From Myotis daubentonii (lineage: Eukaryota > Chordata > Mammalia > Chiroptera > Vespertilionidae): a stretch of 64,000 bases of DNA. The stretch lies in assembly GCF_963259705.1 (NCBI RefSeq), contig NC_081846.1, forward strand, positions 90,160,641-90,224,640, read 5' to 3'. Both the position numbers and the translations under genes were made by a program. Shown here in pieces: positions 45,201 through 58,480 of this stretch (position 1 is its first letter; every line of letters starts with the position of its first letter). The notes below the pieces were generated by a model that saw only the letters and a program-made list of their open reading frames with translations, was not told the origin of the DNA and made no database searches.

Positions 45201-47077
45201 CTGTTATTCATGATTGATTAGTATATCATGGATCCAATATCAGAATTGAGTGTTTGTTATTATTAAGACATACAGCCTCTCCATTCCATAATTCCAAATA
45301 TAAGCATTCCACACTAATGTCCAGACTCCCACAATCCTTAGCATTAAGTATTAATCTAACAGTATTCAGTGTTCCTCAACACCTTCATTTCCTCTTCCCT
45401 CCCCTTCCCCAGCTCAAATTGCCTGGCCCATCACTAAGATGATCATCTTATATACCATCTTAATTAAGTTGGTCCACTCTTACTTTATTAAATAAAGATA
45501 TTTTCTTGGCAGAACCATAGCTACTAAAATCCAACCTACACCTATCCTACTTTTGTTCAGTTTAGGTGGCAGAAAAAAATACAAACCAAGTGGGCTGCTC
45601 CTAAGCAATTTTAAGTTTATCACCACCAACTTTGAGAGGGCCTTTCTTGTGTCCTCCTAATCTCAGAGTATTTCCTAAGTCCATTCAATTACTGGCTCAG
45701 GCAACTATTTAATGTCTTCCATCTTTCCTCTGACCTCCAGCTCTGCCTTTTTCCTCACTCTCAGTCAATGACCTTGCCTATTGCTTCTCTAACAATACTG
45801 AGCAATCAGAAAATAACTTCTATAAATGCCTTCTCTAACTTAACAATTTCTGGGCCTATACATTTTACTTCCTTTCTGTTAACTTAAAATAATGGCCATG
45901 CTTTTATCTAATATTAATTCATGCATCACTTATCTGAAGACATCACTCAGACAACATTCCCCTTCCTTTACATTTGTTTTTACATTATTTGTAACAATAA
46001 TTCCCCTATATTACAGGTAAAATAAAGGAAATCTCTTCAGCTCTCTTAACCATAGACTCCACCACATTTCTCTTCTTTCTTCTGGCCTACAATACAACTC
46101 CTAAAGCATTATGTATACTTCTTGTCTCCAGTTCCTCTTTCCCCTTTACTCTTAAACTTCCTCTAGTAAGATTTCATCTTTGGTTCTCCATCTAAACCTT
46201 TATTGCCATGGTCAATAAATGACCTCCATGTTGCTAAATCAATGTTCCATGTACAATCCTCATCTTATTCTCATCAGCATTCTCAATTCTATTCCCTTTG
46301 TTAAACTCTTCTCTCAGCATCTGGAACCTCTTGCTTTCCTAGTTTTCTACCTTCTTCATTGGTCACTCTTCCTCACTTTCTGTTACCAATAGCTCTGTTT
46401 CTCTTTGCTCTCCTAATGTTGATGTCCAGGGCTCAGTCTATGGACTTCTTTATCAGCACTCACTGCCTTGACAATCTTGTCCAGTCTTCTGTATCTCCAT
46501 ACTCTCTCTGGTTTCCTAAAGCTGCTGTAACATATTGTCCTGGAGGCTGAAAGTTTAAAATAAAGTGTCAGCAGATTCATTACTTCCTCTTAAGGCCCTA
46601 GGGGAAAGTATTTCCTTGTCTCTTCCTAGTTTCTGGTAGCTCCTGGCAGTCTGTAGTGTCCCTTGGCTTAGAAGTACATCATTCCAATCTGTCTCTGTTG
46701 TCATGTCACGTGGACTTTGTCCCTCTGTATGTCTCCATGTGTCTCTGAGTCTCTGTATTCATATCTCACCCCATTTTACAAGGACATCAGTTGCATTTAG
46801 GGGTCTCTGTAATACAGCATGATTTCATTTTAACTGACTAATTACATCTGATCCTTATTTCCAAATAAGGTTACATTCTAAAGTTCCATGTGATTGCAAA
46901 TTAGGGGGAGGGATACTATTGAACCCAGAATATTATCAAAACATAGACCAATTTCTAAATTTATATCTCCAAGTTTGTGGTCTCCCCTCAGCTCCACACT
47001 TCTCTATTCAGATACCTTCTAGACATCTCTGCTTGGATGCCTACTAACCTAAAACTGATATATTCCAGACTGAACTC
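45201..47077. other. Intronic sequence with one old repeat
   Basis: No exon seen. 46505-46925 carries motifs of a common ancient mammalian repeat (GTTTCCTAAAGCTGCTGTAA, AATTACATCTGATCC, TAAGGTTACATTCT). I do not assign a family. The rest is unassigned CT-rich DNA. Confidence 0.45.
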
Positions 47078-47082
47078 ATGAT

Positions 47083-47414
47083 TGTTAGGTCTGATCAAAT
47101 AATTGAATCAATACCTCCTCCCCTGGGAATTGACTGTTAGGCTACTTCACAATGGACATTCTACTTGCTTAGGCCACATTCTATTTGCTAAAACCATTCT
47201 CTCTCCCTTCCGGAGTTTCCCAGAATCCAGACCTACACAGATAATTCTCTGCCCAGAAAAACCCCACCTAGAGTCCTTTAAAACCCTCTGACTCTCTATC
47301 TTTGGGGGTTGGTGCCATTTTGGGGCTCAGCCCATTTGGTTTTCAGATGATGTAATAAATTCATAATTATTCACCCCTTTGGCCTCATGTGTTCCTACTT
47401 TGATGACACTAACA
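47083..47414 (+). repeat. 5' LTR
   Basis: TGTTAGG..CACTAACA ends. A CTTTAAAA TATA-like box lies near 47277 and a polyadenylation signal AATAAA at 47354-47359. Internal sequence starts TTTGGGGCCAAAACC, in the primer-binding-site position; I cannot assign its tRNA. Confidence 0.9.
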
Positions 47415-50400
47415 TTTGGGGCCAAAACCTGAGGGGGTTCCACAGGAATGGGGAGCCATTGCCCAACTTCAGTCACTCCAAGTTTGCTACTTGGAGAACA
47501 ATAGGCAGTGGCAGCTTGACCTGGCCTTACCTCTGAATCCTACTCTGGTAACTCAATTGCCGGCAGCCATGAGGCCTCCCTCCCTCACAGGCCCTCGCTA
47601 ACCAGTTAAGGACGACACCGGAGGACATGTAAAAGAGCTCCTTCTCCTTCGCTGACCCTCCACCCCACACCGGCCAGTCTTCTCCAGGTGAGTGACATTC
47701 CAGTTTCCCCTGTCATGAGTCTCCTACCCACTCTCTCACTGACTTCTTGAAAGTGTCTCATCTCAAAAGTCCTAACACTAGGCCATAAGACTCCTCAGCC
47801 GCTCGGCTTTGGGTCCTTCTGGATTGGGGACGCCCAGTCCAGAGGAATATCTCTCCTTTCTCATGGTGATTTGTTTAGCAGTGGGCACACCTGCCCTAAA
47901 CAGTCACCTTTGTATTTGTGGTCTGTCACTCACCCTTCCTCTCTTGTGGGCCACGCTACACTCCCTCTGCACACTCACGGGGAGATCATGCCCAATCACT
48001 CATTTTACTTTGTAACAGTGTTTGGCCACAACATAAACTAGATAATATGTCTCAATGGCCTGAAAACAGTGCTTTCAATTTTGACACACCAAGCAATTTA
48101 GATAATTTCTGTCACCACAATGAAAAATGGTCAGCGATTACCTACATCCAGGCCTTTTGCACCCTTCAGTTCTATCAGTTCTTCTCTACCCATCAGATCC
48201 TTTTCCTTCACATAAAACATTATACCCCTAACACTTCTGATTCTGAATCTACTTTTGACCTAGCAGACCACCGACCTCCACCCCTTTATAAGCTCCCTCC
48301 CTCACTTGCAGTAGATTCCCAAACCCAGACTCTCCTAACCAGCAACCACCTTCTCCTTGGTCCCTGGGAGCCCAACTCCTAAGAACACAAGCTCCAAAAC
48401 AGCCTTTTCCCACCTAACACTTGCTCTCTGGTCACCCAAAGACCACCTCCTCAACAGCTTCTTCTATTCTCATGCACATTCTACCCCTGAGGGAGGTGGC
48501 AGGAACTGAGGGTATTGTCTGGGTACACATCCTATTTTTCATGTCCGAACTTGCACAGATTGAGAGGCATCTTAGGTCTTTTTCCAAGCCCAGGTTGAGC
48601 TGCTGCTGTCTACTGCTCTAAAAGTAGTAAACTTGGGGTGACCAAAGCCAGGGCGATGACTCCCCATCCTTGTAGAATTTAAGTAACTGACTCAGTCCTA
48701 TGACCTGACCTGGCATGACATCTAAGTCATCCTGTCCTCCTGTCTCACCCCAGAGGAGAAGCAGCTTGTCTGGCTAGAAGCTCAGGACCATACCGGGGCC
48801 CTCCATAGACAGGACTCAGTGGCCAACCCAGTTGGCGCTGACGCAGCCCCCTAAACTGACCCGAAGTAGAACTATCAGGTCAATTATCCAGAGTGCCAGC
48901 TCCATAGTCATCTGTCTTGTTGCTGGACTCAAAAAGGCTGCCCATAAGGCAGTCAATTATAACGAACTTAATGAAATCACGTAGGGCTCTGACAGAAACC
49001 CAGTTAGCTCTCTTCCTCTCCTGCCTCACGGGGGCCTTACAGAAACTGACCACCTTAGACTCCACCTCCCCAGAGGGAGCCCTTCTTCTGAACACCCATT
49101 TTATATCCCAATCAGGCCCCTACATACACCACAAAGTTTGAAAACATAGACACAGGTCCACAAACCCCTCAGAAAAACCTTGTTAATCCGACCTTTAAGG
49201 TCTTTAATAATAGAGATGAGGAGACTCAAATCCAAAAAAAAGGTGAGATCAGGCCAAGGCTGAGGCCAGAGGAGACCTTCCAGCTCCTAGCCACCGCTCT
49301 CATGAACTCCAAACAAAGTGTTGATCCTATAAGGGTAAGTCAGGTGCTAAGCCTCTCCTGGGCCCATGCTTCAGATGCAATAAGGAAGGACACTGGGCCA
49401 AGTCCTGCCCAAACCCAAGACCCCCACTTAGGCCCTGCCCAAGGTTCAGAAGGCAAGACCACTGGAAATCAGACAGTAGTCTGGCCCCTCCAGGTCGGAC
49501 CTCAGCAAGGCCACCCTCTAGATCTGATTTGGAGCTCCCAGATCTCCTGTGGCTGGCCACTGAAGATTAAGCTTCCCAGGCCTTGACAGGGCCCAGACTT
49601 TCATCACCAGGACAGAACCTTGGGTAATGACTGAGGTGGCAGGTAAGCCAATCTCCTTTTGAATTGACACCGGGGCCACTTATTCTGCCCTCTCTGAATT
49701 CTCTGAGACCCTTATCCCCTCCTCAGCCTCTATTATGGGGGTTAACAGACTAGTCTCACAGCCATTAGCCACCTCACCTCTACACTGCATCTTACCAAAT
49801 ACCTCCATTCACTCGTTTCTCATTCTATTTCAGTGCCCAGACAGGGCTACCATGAATCCCTTCATAGAGCCCAGTTATCCCAAATGGCAGTCACCTACTT
49901 TAGTTTCACTCTCACCCCCTAAAGCCATGTCATTCCTTAGACTGTAAATGCCTTATCTCCTCAATGACTGCCCCCTCCTCTAAACAAGAAATACTCTCCT
50001 TTCTCAGGCTCACTGGGTATTCTTGCCTCTGAATTCTCAATTTCAGGCTCCTTGCAAAGCTCCTCTATGACATGACATGGCAAAGGGACCCCCTTACTGA
50101 GCCTTTAGACCCCAAGGCCAGCATTCTCACCCCTTTAATGCTCTGAAAACTGCTCTTACCTCAGCACCTTCTCATCCCACCCCCTCTCTTTCCCAAAGAA
50201 CAACTTTCTTTATTGCACACGCTTACTTAACAGTCTGGCTACTATCAGAAGCTGAACTCATTATCACTCAAACCTTAGCATGTTATCTCTAAGGAAAAAT
50301 GTGGCAGTTTTAAATGCAAGCACCTGGAGGCCTGGACACTGCAGTCCTAGAAGAGGCTGCAGGACCTGTTGCCTCCTCCCTCTGCCTTTCTCCAGCCTCA

Positions 50401-51671
50401 TATGTCTATACATAATTTTCCAAAGTCTTCTTTGGAAAAGAAGACTTAAAATATTTAAAGCATTGCTGGGTTAAATGATAAACATCTAAATATTTCAATA
50501 AGTTTTAAGTTCACCTGATTTTAGCTTTTATTACAGAAAACCTATAAAGTAGATTTAAACTGTTAATGTAATGTTTTGTGCTTTGTTAAAGGTATATTTC
50601 TTGAAAGTGAGAATGTTCACAAATCTCAGTCTAAGAAATGCGGGCTGTTTACTTTTTGGTTATCTTTGGAAAATTAATGTTTCTAAGCATTGACAATAGA
50701 AGGCATAAGGCATGGACATGCATTCTGAAGGAAAAAGAAAGTGACTTTAAGTAAGAATGTTTGTGAAAGTTGAAAGAAGGTTTGTGAACGTTATAGAAGG
50801 TTTCTAGAGAGAAATGTTAAAAGGAAGTTATATAAATGACACATTCCAGTAAGTTAGGACAAGAAGAATAAGGAAACTGAGATAGCTAGCAATTTGCAAC
50901 CGTCTAGAAAATCCAGATGCCAACAGTTTGCAGCCATCTAGAAAATCCTATCTTCTCTAAACAAAGGACACTTACGAGCAAATGATTTGAGGGTAAACCT
51001 CACTTTGGTATATTAGACTACAGCCCTCCAAACTAATGTCTCTTTCCTTCCACCAGACCATTTATCATAATTCTTGTTCTTCTAGTTTTTGCCCCAGTAA
51101 TATTAAAATTTATAAAACAGTTTTTCTTCACCAGGTTACAAGCCCTACTTGTACTCAGGAAATACCACTCCCAGATACCATCAAAACCTCCTTTTGTGCC
51201 CAGGCCTCATCATCCCTTTGACCCCCAGAGCAAGGATGGTGAGCCAGGTACAGGTATAGAAACTCACTGGGCCAGAAAGTTCTGGATGCTAGCAAGGGGC
51301 AAAACTGGGAAAACAAGAGCCTTGCCCCCAGGGTAACCTACCCTCCCCAAGCAAAAAACTAGTCAGGCAACTAAGATCCTGATCCTTTTTTTCCCTAAAG
51401 ATCACATCTAGGCCTCAGTTATATTTCAGCTGCAGGCCTAGAAAGTCAGCAAAACCATCCAAGTGACACTGTGGCCGCCTTCCAAGTCCCTTAACAGGAC
51501 TGTTCTCGAGCCTTCACCAACCAGTCTCTCGGGGAAATCGTGCTGCTGCGACCCCTCATCCAGCTCACTGCTATCAAAGTCCATTCTCTTGATCTCCATG
51601 TTCCCCCTCAGCAGGAAGTAAATACGGAAGATATGACCTTTGTCCCTATTCCATAAAACAAAAGGCTGGGA
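47415..51671 (+). pseudogene. ERV internal region with gag/protease relics
   Basis: A possible leader splice donor CAG|GTGAGT lies near 47686-47694. A gammaretrovirus-like gag block is legible at about 48015-48390. A single nucleocapsid zinc knuckle of the C-x2-C-x4-H-x4-C form is at 49367-49408. The aspartic protease active-site triplet Asp-Thr-Gly followed by Ala-Thr is at 49666-49680, with a TGA stop two codons upstream in the same frame. 50270-51650 is not recognisably pol or env. Known roles: capsid/packaging and polyprotein cleavage. All are inactivated. Confidence 0.75.
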
Positions 51672-52003
51672 TGTTAGGTCTGAACAAATAACTGAATCGA
51701 TACCCCCTGCCCTGGGGACTGACCTTTAGGCCACTTCACAATGGACATTCCACTTGCTTAGACCACATCCCACTTGCTAAGACCATTATCTCTCCCCTCT
51801 GGAGTTTCCAAGAATCCGGACCTGCACAGAGAATTCCCTCCCAGAAAAGCCCACCCAGAGTCCTTTAAAACCCTCTGACTCTCTGTCTTTGGGGGCTGGT
51901 GCCATTTTGGGGCTCAGTCCACCTGGTTTTCCAGATGATGTCATAAATTCATAATTCTTCACCCCCTTTGGCCTCTTGCATTCCCCTTTCGGTGACCCTA
52001 ACA
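51672..52003 (+). repeat. 3' LTR
   Basis: Same ends and length as the 5' LTR. Preceded by a purine-rich AAAACAAAAGGCTGGGA in the polypurine-tract position. The polyadenylation signal has decayed to CATAAA. Confidence 0.9.
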
Positions 52004-52008
52004 ATGAT

Positions 52009-53049
52009 CTTTGATTCCAAACACGTTCCTTCCATAACTTTTCCTATCTCAAGCATTCGCAATCCTATTTTCCCAGGTCTCAGCCAAAAATCTTGGAATA
52101 ATCCCTGATATACCCTTTTTCCAGTAAAATATGCTATACTTTTATTTCCCCTTCACAATGTATCTGGAGATTAACCACTTCTTTCAATCCCCACCAATCT
52201 TATTTTTACTACCTTTATCCAAACAACCTGCATTTCTTATCCAGATTATTTCAGTGGCCTCCTAACTACTCTTTTTCTCCTGTTTCTTCTTTACAGACTG
52301 TTTTCCAGAGCATCTAGAACAGTGGTTCTCAACCTTCCTAATGCCGCAACCCTTTAATACAGTTCCTCATGTTGTGGTGACCCCCAATTTCATTGTTACA
52401 AATTGAACATAATTAAAGCATAGTGATTCATCACAAAAACAATACGTAATTATATATGTGTTTTCGATGGTCTTAGGCAACCCCTGTGAAAGGGTCATTC
52501 GACCCCCAAAGGGGTCACGACCCACAGGTTGAGAACCGCTTATCTAGAACAATCTTGCTAACATGTAAATTAGATCGGTTTCACTGATCAAAGCTCTTCA
52601 ATAGCTCTCCATCTTACCCAGAGTAAGTGCAGTATCTCTGCTGTGATTACAGAGTCCTAAGTCATTCACTATCTTTCCCTCCTCATCACCTATGACATCC
52701 CCCTTCCCTCAGGGGTCCAGCCACTGCTTTCCTTACCAGACAACAAGCTTGCAAGAGGACTTTGCATTTCCTGTTTTCTCTGCCTGAAACAGTTATCAGT
52801 AGATATGCATAAGGCTCCTTCCACTGAAGCATGGTGGCAACCACGCTCGGTGGGAATTGCTGTTTAATATTTTAACCCTGCTGACTTGGCTACTGTCATT
52901 ATTTGCTTGCTAAAATAATAAAAAAGTTATTTTGATTTTCTGAATTATATAAATCATCCCATTCGATCGAATACCCTATTGATTATAATTTGAATACCCC
53001 ATTGGTTGTGGTCATACTGGTTTTAGGAAACACATTCCTCTGTACCTGG
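52009..53049. other. Intronic sequence with old repeat around SPIN
   Basis: 52200-52319 and 52550-52720 carry motifs of an old dispersed repeat (CAGTGGCCTCCTAACTA, AAAGCTCTTCAATAGCTC) split by the SPIN copy. No exon seen. Confidence 0.45.
52320..52541 (-). mobile_element. SPIN hAT transposon, short form
   Basis: CAGTGGTTCTCAACC at the left and GGTTGAGAACCGCTT at the right (last base mutated from G). Perfect 8-bp duplication ATCTAGAA at 52312-52319 and 52542-52549. Same internally shortened form as 27228-27450. Confidence 0.93.
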
Positions 53050-53410
53050 AGGCCAGGACAGTACAACTACTCTAAATTGCCTCAGTGGCTCCAAATAATG
53101 TGTTCCTGTCAACTCAGTGTTCCCAAGACCTGAAACTATAATTAATCTTTGTAGATAACTAATTGACTCAATCTAGCTTCTGTAACAAACTACTTTTTTG
53201 CAAACCAGGTTCTTCATTCCAAACCCCGAGATGTAACCAATACCTTTGTGATTTTTGCCTATATAAACCTGGTGTTTCGGCCATATAACCACTACGAGAT
53301 TTGAGAGAGCAAAATGCCCCCTCGTAGTCCTGGATTTGAAATAAATGTGACTCCTTAATTCGACTTCCTGAGGCGTCCTTGTGTGATTCATGGGGTACAT
53401 TACAACACCA
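53050..53410 (+). mobile_element. LTR-like element, boundaries uncertain
   Basis: Has a promoter-like CTATATAAACC at 53261-53271 and a polyadenylation signal AATAAA at 53341-53346 at LTR-like spacing, followed by a short R/U5-like stretch. I could not find TG..CA ends with a target duplication. Confidence 0.45.
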
Positions 53411-53724
53411 CCTCAACTTTTTTTAAGTCCTTGCTTAAATATCACCTGTTTCAATAGTTCTTCTCTGAAGATTATGTTAAAAACTGCAAGATTCCCACCC
53501 CCTGCATCATATTCCTGATTCCTTTACCCTTGGTCTCCCCCTGCCCCATAGAACTTATCTTGTAACTTTTTGCTAATTGCTACATTTACTATTTATTGTC
53601 CATCTACAACTACTAAAATGCAAATTTTTAAGAGCAGAAATTTAATAAAATGGATGTGTTTAGGACAAAATATATGAATGTGATTCACCATACTTAGGGA
53701 AAAATGATCTTTCAGCCATACAGA

Positions 53725-54271
53725 TTATAGGGGCAGAAGTAGAATATTAAGGTCCAGCTAAATTGTAAGATGTATTAATCATGCCTGTTAACCATGATTA
53801 TTTTATTCTGATTAAAGAAGGCACATTCTAACCTGGCTGGGAGTTGTGTGTGAGACCTTGGAGCTCACTTGGAAACGTGGCCCGTCTTCCCCATCTGGGA
53901 TCTTCCTATTATCATGGAAAGATTAACAATCTTTTTGCAGAAACTGGAGCCACCAGCCCTTTGAAGACCCCCAGCCCTTTGCATATCCTCAACCCTTTGA
54001 AGATCCCCTTTGCTAATTTCCAGCCCCCATTACCTTTAAACTTCCCACTTGGCATACACTTTTGCCTACTTCCTCAAGTAATCTTTGCCCTTTACCCAAT
54101 ATTAGCAGCTGGCTTATGATGGGGTGGAGAGCAGATTTTTGTGGATGGCCTGCTACTCTCAAATGCTGCCCGCAGTATCGGAATGAACGCTCATATATAA
54201 TTCAACCCTGTCTCTGCTTAACTGGCTCAAGTAGTGACAGGCAGCATGGACCCATTGATTGTCCTATTAGA
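53725..54271 (+). mobile_element. Solo LTR related to 28725-29318
   Basis: Shares blocks with the reverse complement of the LTR at 28725-29318 at both ends (GGGGCAGAAGTAGAATATTA near the start; CAACCCTGTCTCTGCTTAA and CAAGTAGTGACAGGCAGC near the end). The polyadenylation signal has decayed to AATGAA. Flanks CAGA and CAAA are a weak 4-bp target duplication. Confidence 0.75.
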
Positions 54272-56129
54272 CAAACACCCACAAATCCAGGCTGGGTCAC
54301 TATGTGAGACATTCTGAATACAGATTTTGGTCAGCCATCACTGGAAAGATCTGGTCTTTCAAAAAAAGGTTTTTTTTGTATTTATAACCAACCTGCTCAG
54401 TTCTTAATTTGTACATTTTAAAATTTGTTTAGTGATTTTCATCCCCATTTAATTACAAGCTCCATGATTAGAGAACTTTATCCATGTTTTTTTCTAGGAT
54501 ATGCCCACTACCAAGAAAAAAATATCTTGTATATATTGGGGACTCAATAAATATGTAAATAATAACTTTTAATAGAATAAATAGTAGGTAGTTTCAGTAA
54601 CATATAAAATATTTTATCTCACCCATGCTTAAACATATATAATTAAAATAATGATTACACAGTTGATAATACTAATAAATACAATTCAGCAGCTGATCAT
54701 ACTAATGATTAAACAGTTAATAATTATCATTGCTATGGCTACAAATGTTAGCATTGCTATGGTTATAATCAGTATTATTAAAATACCATTGGTTGCCCAT
54801 TTTGTTCTAGAGATTATCTTAAATGTTTTTCTTTTATTTCATTTCTAGACCTCAGAAAACATATTATACTCATTTTACGCTAATTTTACAATAAGGAAAC
54901 ATTTTGGTTTGCCTAGCCTGGTTGGACATTTGCTTATCAGCCATGTCACACAGGACTTCACCCTAACCTGTGATCTGTGCTTCCTAAAGGGCAGCAGAAA
55001 TGCTTTGCGTCTCTTCCTCAGCACCCACCACACAAAGATACAGCGTTTCATAAAAGCCTTGGTGTGTGTCTGTGTGGAAATTCCACTTAGTGAGAGTTCA
55101 CAGAAAAAAAAAACCCACTAAAAATCACTTTGTGGTCATTCTGAAGCCAGACTCAATTGTCCAGAGCTTGTCCTGGACAATTAAATGCTAAATTTAATGA
55201 GCTGTCCCCAAATTAAAAAAAAAATCTTATATTGTTAAGCTTCTTGGAAGAGAAAATTTAAACTGAAAAGAATTTCAAGCTCCATGGAAGATAAAAGTTA
55301 ATTTCCATGGCAAAGTTAAACATTCAGGTTGTTCTCTCTAGTTTCTATTTTGGACAAGGTGAGGACAGATTAGTATGGGGAAGAACCAGCCATCCCAAAG
55401 AAAACATTCTCAGCTACTGGAGAATTTCTCATGAGTCAGTAGCTGCAATGTGCTGAGCATTCCCAGATCCACTCAGCTATGATGGTTTTCTAGGGCTCAA
55501 TTCATTTCTTATTCAAAAACAACCTTGAAAACTCTCAGCGGAAGCAATAAACAGGTACCAAATCCTCTGGCCTGTTTGGTGATGGGTTCTGGTTTACTTC
55601 ATCCAGTCCTATTTTAAGCACCTTAATAAGCAAAGATTATCTTCTATTTCAGTGCTTCTGTTTACATTTGCAGAAAATATTCCACATCCTGCTTTACCTT
55701 TAACCCAAAAGTCATTTGCATAGGCAGAGAGTCCCTTTACTGGTAATAAATGCAGACCCCATACCCCTTTTCCAGGACATCCTGTCCAGGCTGTTCTTCT
55801 ACTGCCTGTGGCATGGAAAGGCAGACATTTTTCAACAAAAGAAGAATACATTAGTTATAACACTAGGGGCTTCTTTGATTTTTATTTTTTAGTTGGTATG
55901 AATGAATGAAACTACACTGATTCCTCTGGTTCAGGCTTGTGTCCTGAATTCGGTCCTTACATTGTATCTAAAAGGCACAGCCCACAAAACTCCATGGGAG
56001 GGACTGGGTGATGCCCTATGTGCTGATCCAGTTCTTTGAGCTTCTAAAGATCGGCTTTGCTCTCTTCTGAGACCCCATGTGAGTTCACTTCCATTTAAAA
56101 ACTCTCTCCTCTTATCTGTATATGAATGA
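54272..56129. other. Intronic sequence, no gene recognised
   Basis: AT-rich unique-looking DNA. No exon or clear repeat identified. Confidence 0.45.
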
Positions 56130-56134
56130 TGGGG

Positions 56135-56463
56135 TGATAGATCCTTCCTTCCCTCAACTGGTGGGTGGAGTATTAGGTAACCTGCAGCCCGGGAATGCCA
56201 TGTACTTTATATGGACTATACATTGAACCACCAATCAGCACCTGCCAAATACCCTAAGCCCTTGTTCCTATATGGACCATACATTAAGCCACTGATCAGC
56301 ATGTGCCAAGTACACTAAGCCCCCATTCCTTCCCATTCCGCCCCTCAAAAGGGGTGCTCACCTCTGCACGGGTTGCTGTTCTCCCCTTGTGAGACAGCCC
56401 GGCAGGTCTCTTTCCCCTAATAAAGCCTGTAATCCTGGTTTTCAGCTCCTGACTGGTCTCTCA
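56135..56463 (+). mobile_element. Solo LTR, 329 bp, with U3 duplication
   Basis: TG..CA (TGATAGATCC to GGTCTCTCA), with a 5-bp duplication TGGGG at 56130-56134 and 56464-56468. AATAAA at 56419-56424. U3 contains a roughly 65-bp imperfect tandem duplication (TATATGGAC-ATACATT..CACTGATCAGCA..GCCAA..CTAAGCCC), an enhancer-like layout. Confidence 0.82.
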
Positions 56464-56468
56464 TGGGG

Positions 56469-58109
56469 TATGAAGGCAGTGGTCAATAAGACTCAACATA
56501 GTAGTTTTTAAAGTATTCAGGATGAGGTAGCTTTGTCAATTTTATGGTCACTTTTTACTATCCAATTGCTTTTAGATAGAAATGCTTTTGATCTTAAAAT
56601 GATACAATATTTGGAACTAATAGTCATTTTATGTGTGTTTTTTGAGCACCTAAAAATTTTTGATGACTACAGATATTGACAGTGTAAAGCAATGAAAATT
56701 TCCAGAAATATTGTGTCACGATTTGTGACTTGTTACCTGGTTGACTAAAACGTTACTGAGAACCACTGCCTCTCCTACCAAGGAGATCCTGCCGTGTCCT
56801 TACATTTCCCGCGGAGCCCAGTGCAGAGAGCAGTACCCACACCAACCTGCAGCAACAGAAGTCCACACCCAGGATGTGCCAGGGACTGTGTTTGAACACT
56901 GGCTTAGAGAAGAAAGACACAGCCTTTCTCTCAGGACACGTGCAGCCTAGTGCGAAACCTCCAACAATAAGAAGACTATAACAAACAGTGGAGAGAAGTG
57001 CTGGAGAAAGACATGCGCAGGTAAGAAAACTGGAAAATCAAGACAGATTTGCCCAGGTGGTAAATCCCCAGTGGGAGTCCGGAAGGGCACATGAATGTTA
57101 ACCACGTGGACAAGAAAAAGAGGGTTTTACTAGAGGAAATCCTGTGACAGAGGCAGGGAGAAGGATCAGAGAATGAGGCGCATGCATGCCTGTGGTGTGT
57201 GGGAGGTAGGGATGTATTCATGTGGAGAATAAATAAAGACAATACTTACTGAAAAGTTTGGAATGTCAACCAAAACTGTGTCCCTTTAGGAATCCATTAT
57301 ATCTATTGAATCATAATGTTTTAACTCATTATTTTATTTTTTTCTAAGTGTTATTTACAAAGATAATTTCAAAAGACCTCCTCTGGGTGATGGCCATGAT
57401 GCATGTTCTAATGTTTCATTCCAGGGGTGAAGGTGGGGATTTGACCCACAGCACAAATGCATGCATAGAACACGGAGGTGGCCACACGGCCTTTAATAAC
57501 CAGGGCTGGAAGCTACGCTCAACCGCTAGTACTGTGTGCACCACGTAATGGAGTGGTGACAAAGTAACATTCAAAAGCAAACATGCCTGATCTACATAGC
57601 ATGATATATATTTTTAAAAATTTAAACCTGAAAAGTCTAGCATGGTCAGAATGTGCCACACTCCTGTTTCTCCTGTGCCTTTCGTGTTTTCTCAGTTCCT
57701 GCCAGTCCCGTGCCGCCTGCCAAGCGCAGACACAGAGGAGCAGGCAGCACTCCTCAGGCCCTTTCATGAAGGAAAATAGAAATGATGCTCAATTAGAGGA
57801 GGTTTCCTAAACCACCTTATAAAATCATTATCAAAGAGTGTAACTAGCTCCTACAAATCTTGAGGCACTTTTCGCAATGCAAAGTCATCAGTAGATAATC
57901 ATGGATCCTGATTAGGATAAGGGCATGAGGACATTCGAATGGAGATCTTTTCTGAGGATCAGGGTTCGTCCTGGTTCTGCTGGTGGCTCCCACCTATTCA
58001 GAAGCGAGTGTCCTCCCTGGGATGCTGTCCCCTCTGGACCCCCTGTGCCTTTCCCCCAACACTGGCCTTAGAAACAAAATGTTGATTTGCATCTGAATGG
58101 TGCACTCAG
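56469..58109. other. Intronic sequence, no gene recognised
   Basis: Unique-looking DNA. Short open frames here have no domain or splice support. Confidence 0.45.
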
Positions 58110-58480
58110 AGAAGAGAATGAGTGAGATTTGCTGAATGCTGACTCCATGCCGAGCCTGTACAAGCTTGTGTGTACTACGTAAGTATGATGTTTCACTTGA
58201 GAGAGAGTGGTATTTGGGACGTGCCAGGATGCAGGCACACAGAGTCTGATTCTGGCCCTTCCCCGTGAACCCCTACAAGATTCTCGTCCTCATCGCTAAG
58301 AGGAACCGGCCACTCCTCTGTGCCAGATGCAATGGCATGACGACAATTTCTCACAGCTATTATTTTCTGTTACAAATGAGAAAAAATAAAATGTAGGGAA
58401 GTTAAAAAATGTACGGAGAGCCTCAGTGGTTAGAGGAGGTTTTGAACCCCAGGCCCATACGATTCCTGCTAAACAACATC
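58110..58480 (-). mobile_element. MIR remnants
   Basis: TGCTGAATGCTGACTCCATG and later TCTCACAGCTATTATTTTCTG, ACAAATGAGAAAA, GGTTTTGAACCCCAGGCC follow MIR reverse-complement order, with an unrelated stretch between. Ancient. Confidence 0.6.

Larger units (their letters stand above)
47083..52003 (+). mobile_element. Endogenous retrovirus provirus, class I-like, decayed
   Basis: Two 332-bp LTRs (47083-47414, 51672-52003) in the same orientation bracket 4.26 kb of internal sequence. Target duplication ATGAT at 47078-47082 and 52004-52008. Gag-like, nucleocapsid and protease motifs appear in order on the plus strand, followed by sequence that I cannot assign. Most of pol and env is missing or unrecognisable. 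By eye the LTRs differ at roughly 13% of positions, so the insertion is old. All frames are interrupted; it is not capable of producing virus. Confidence 0.88.

Noticed and set aside
48880..49095. Minus-strand frame within the ERV
   Set aside because: Antisense to the provirus with no recognisable domain.
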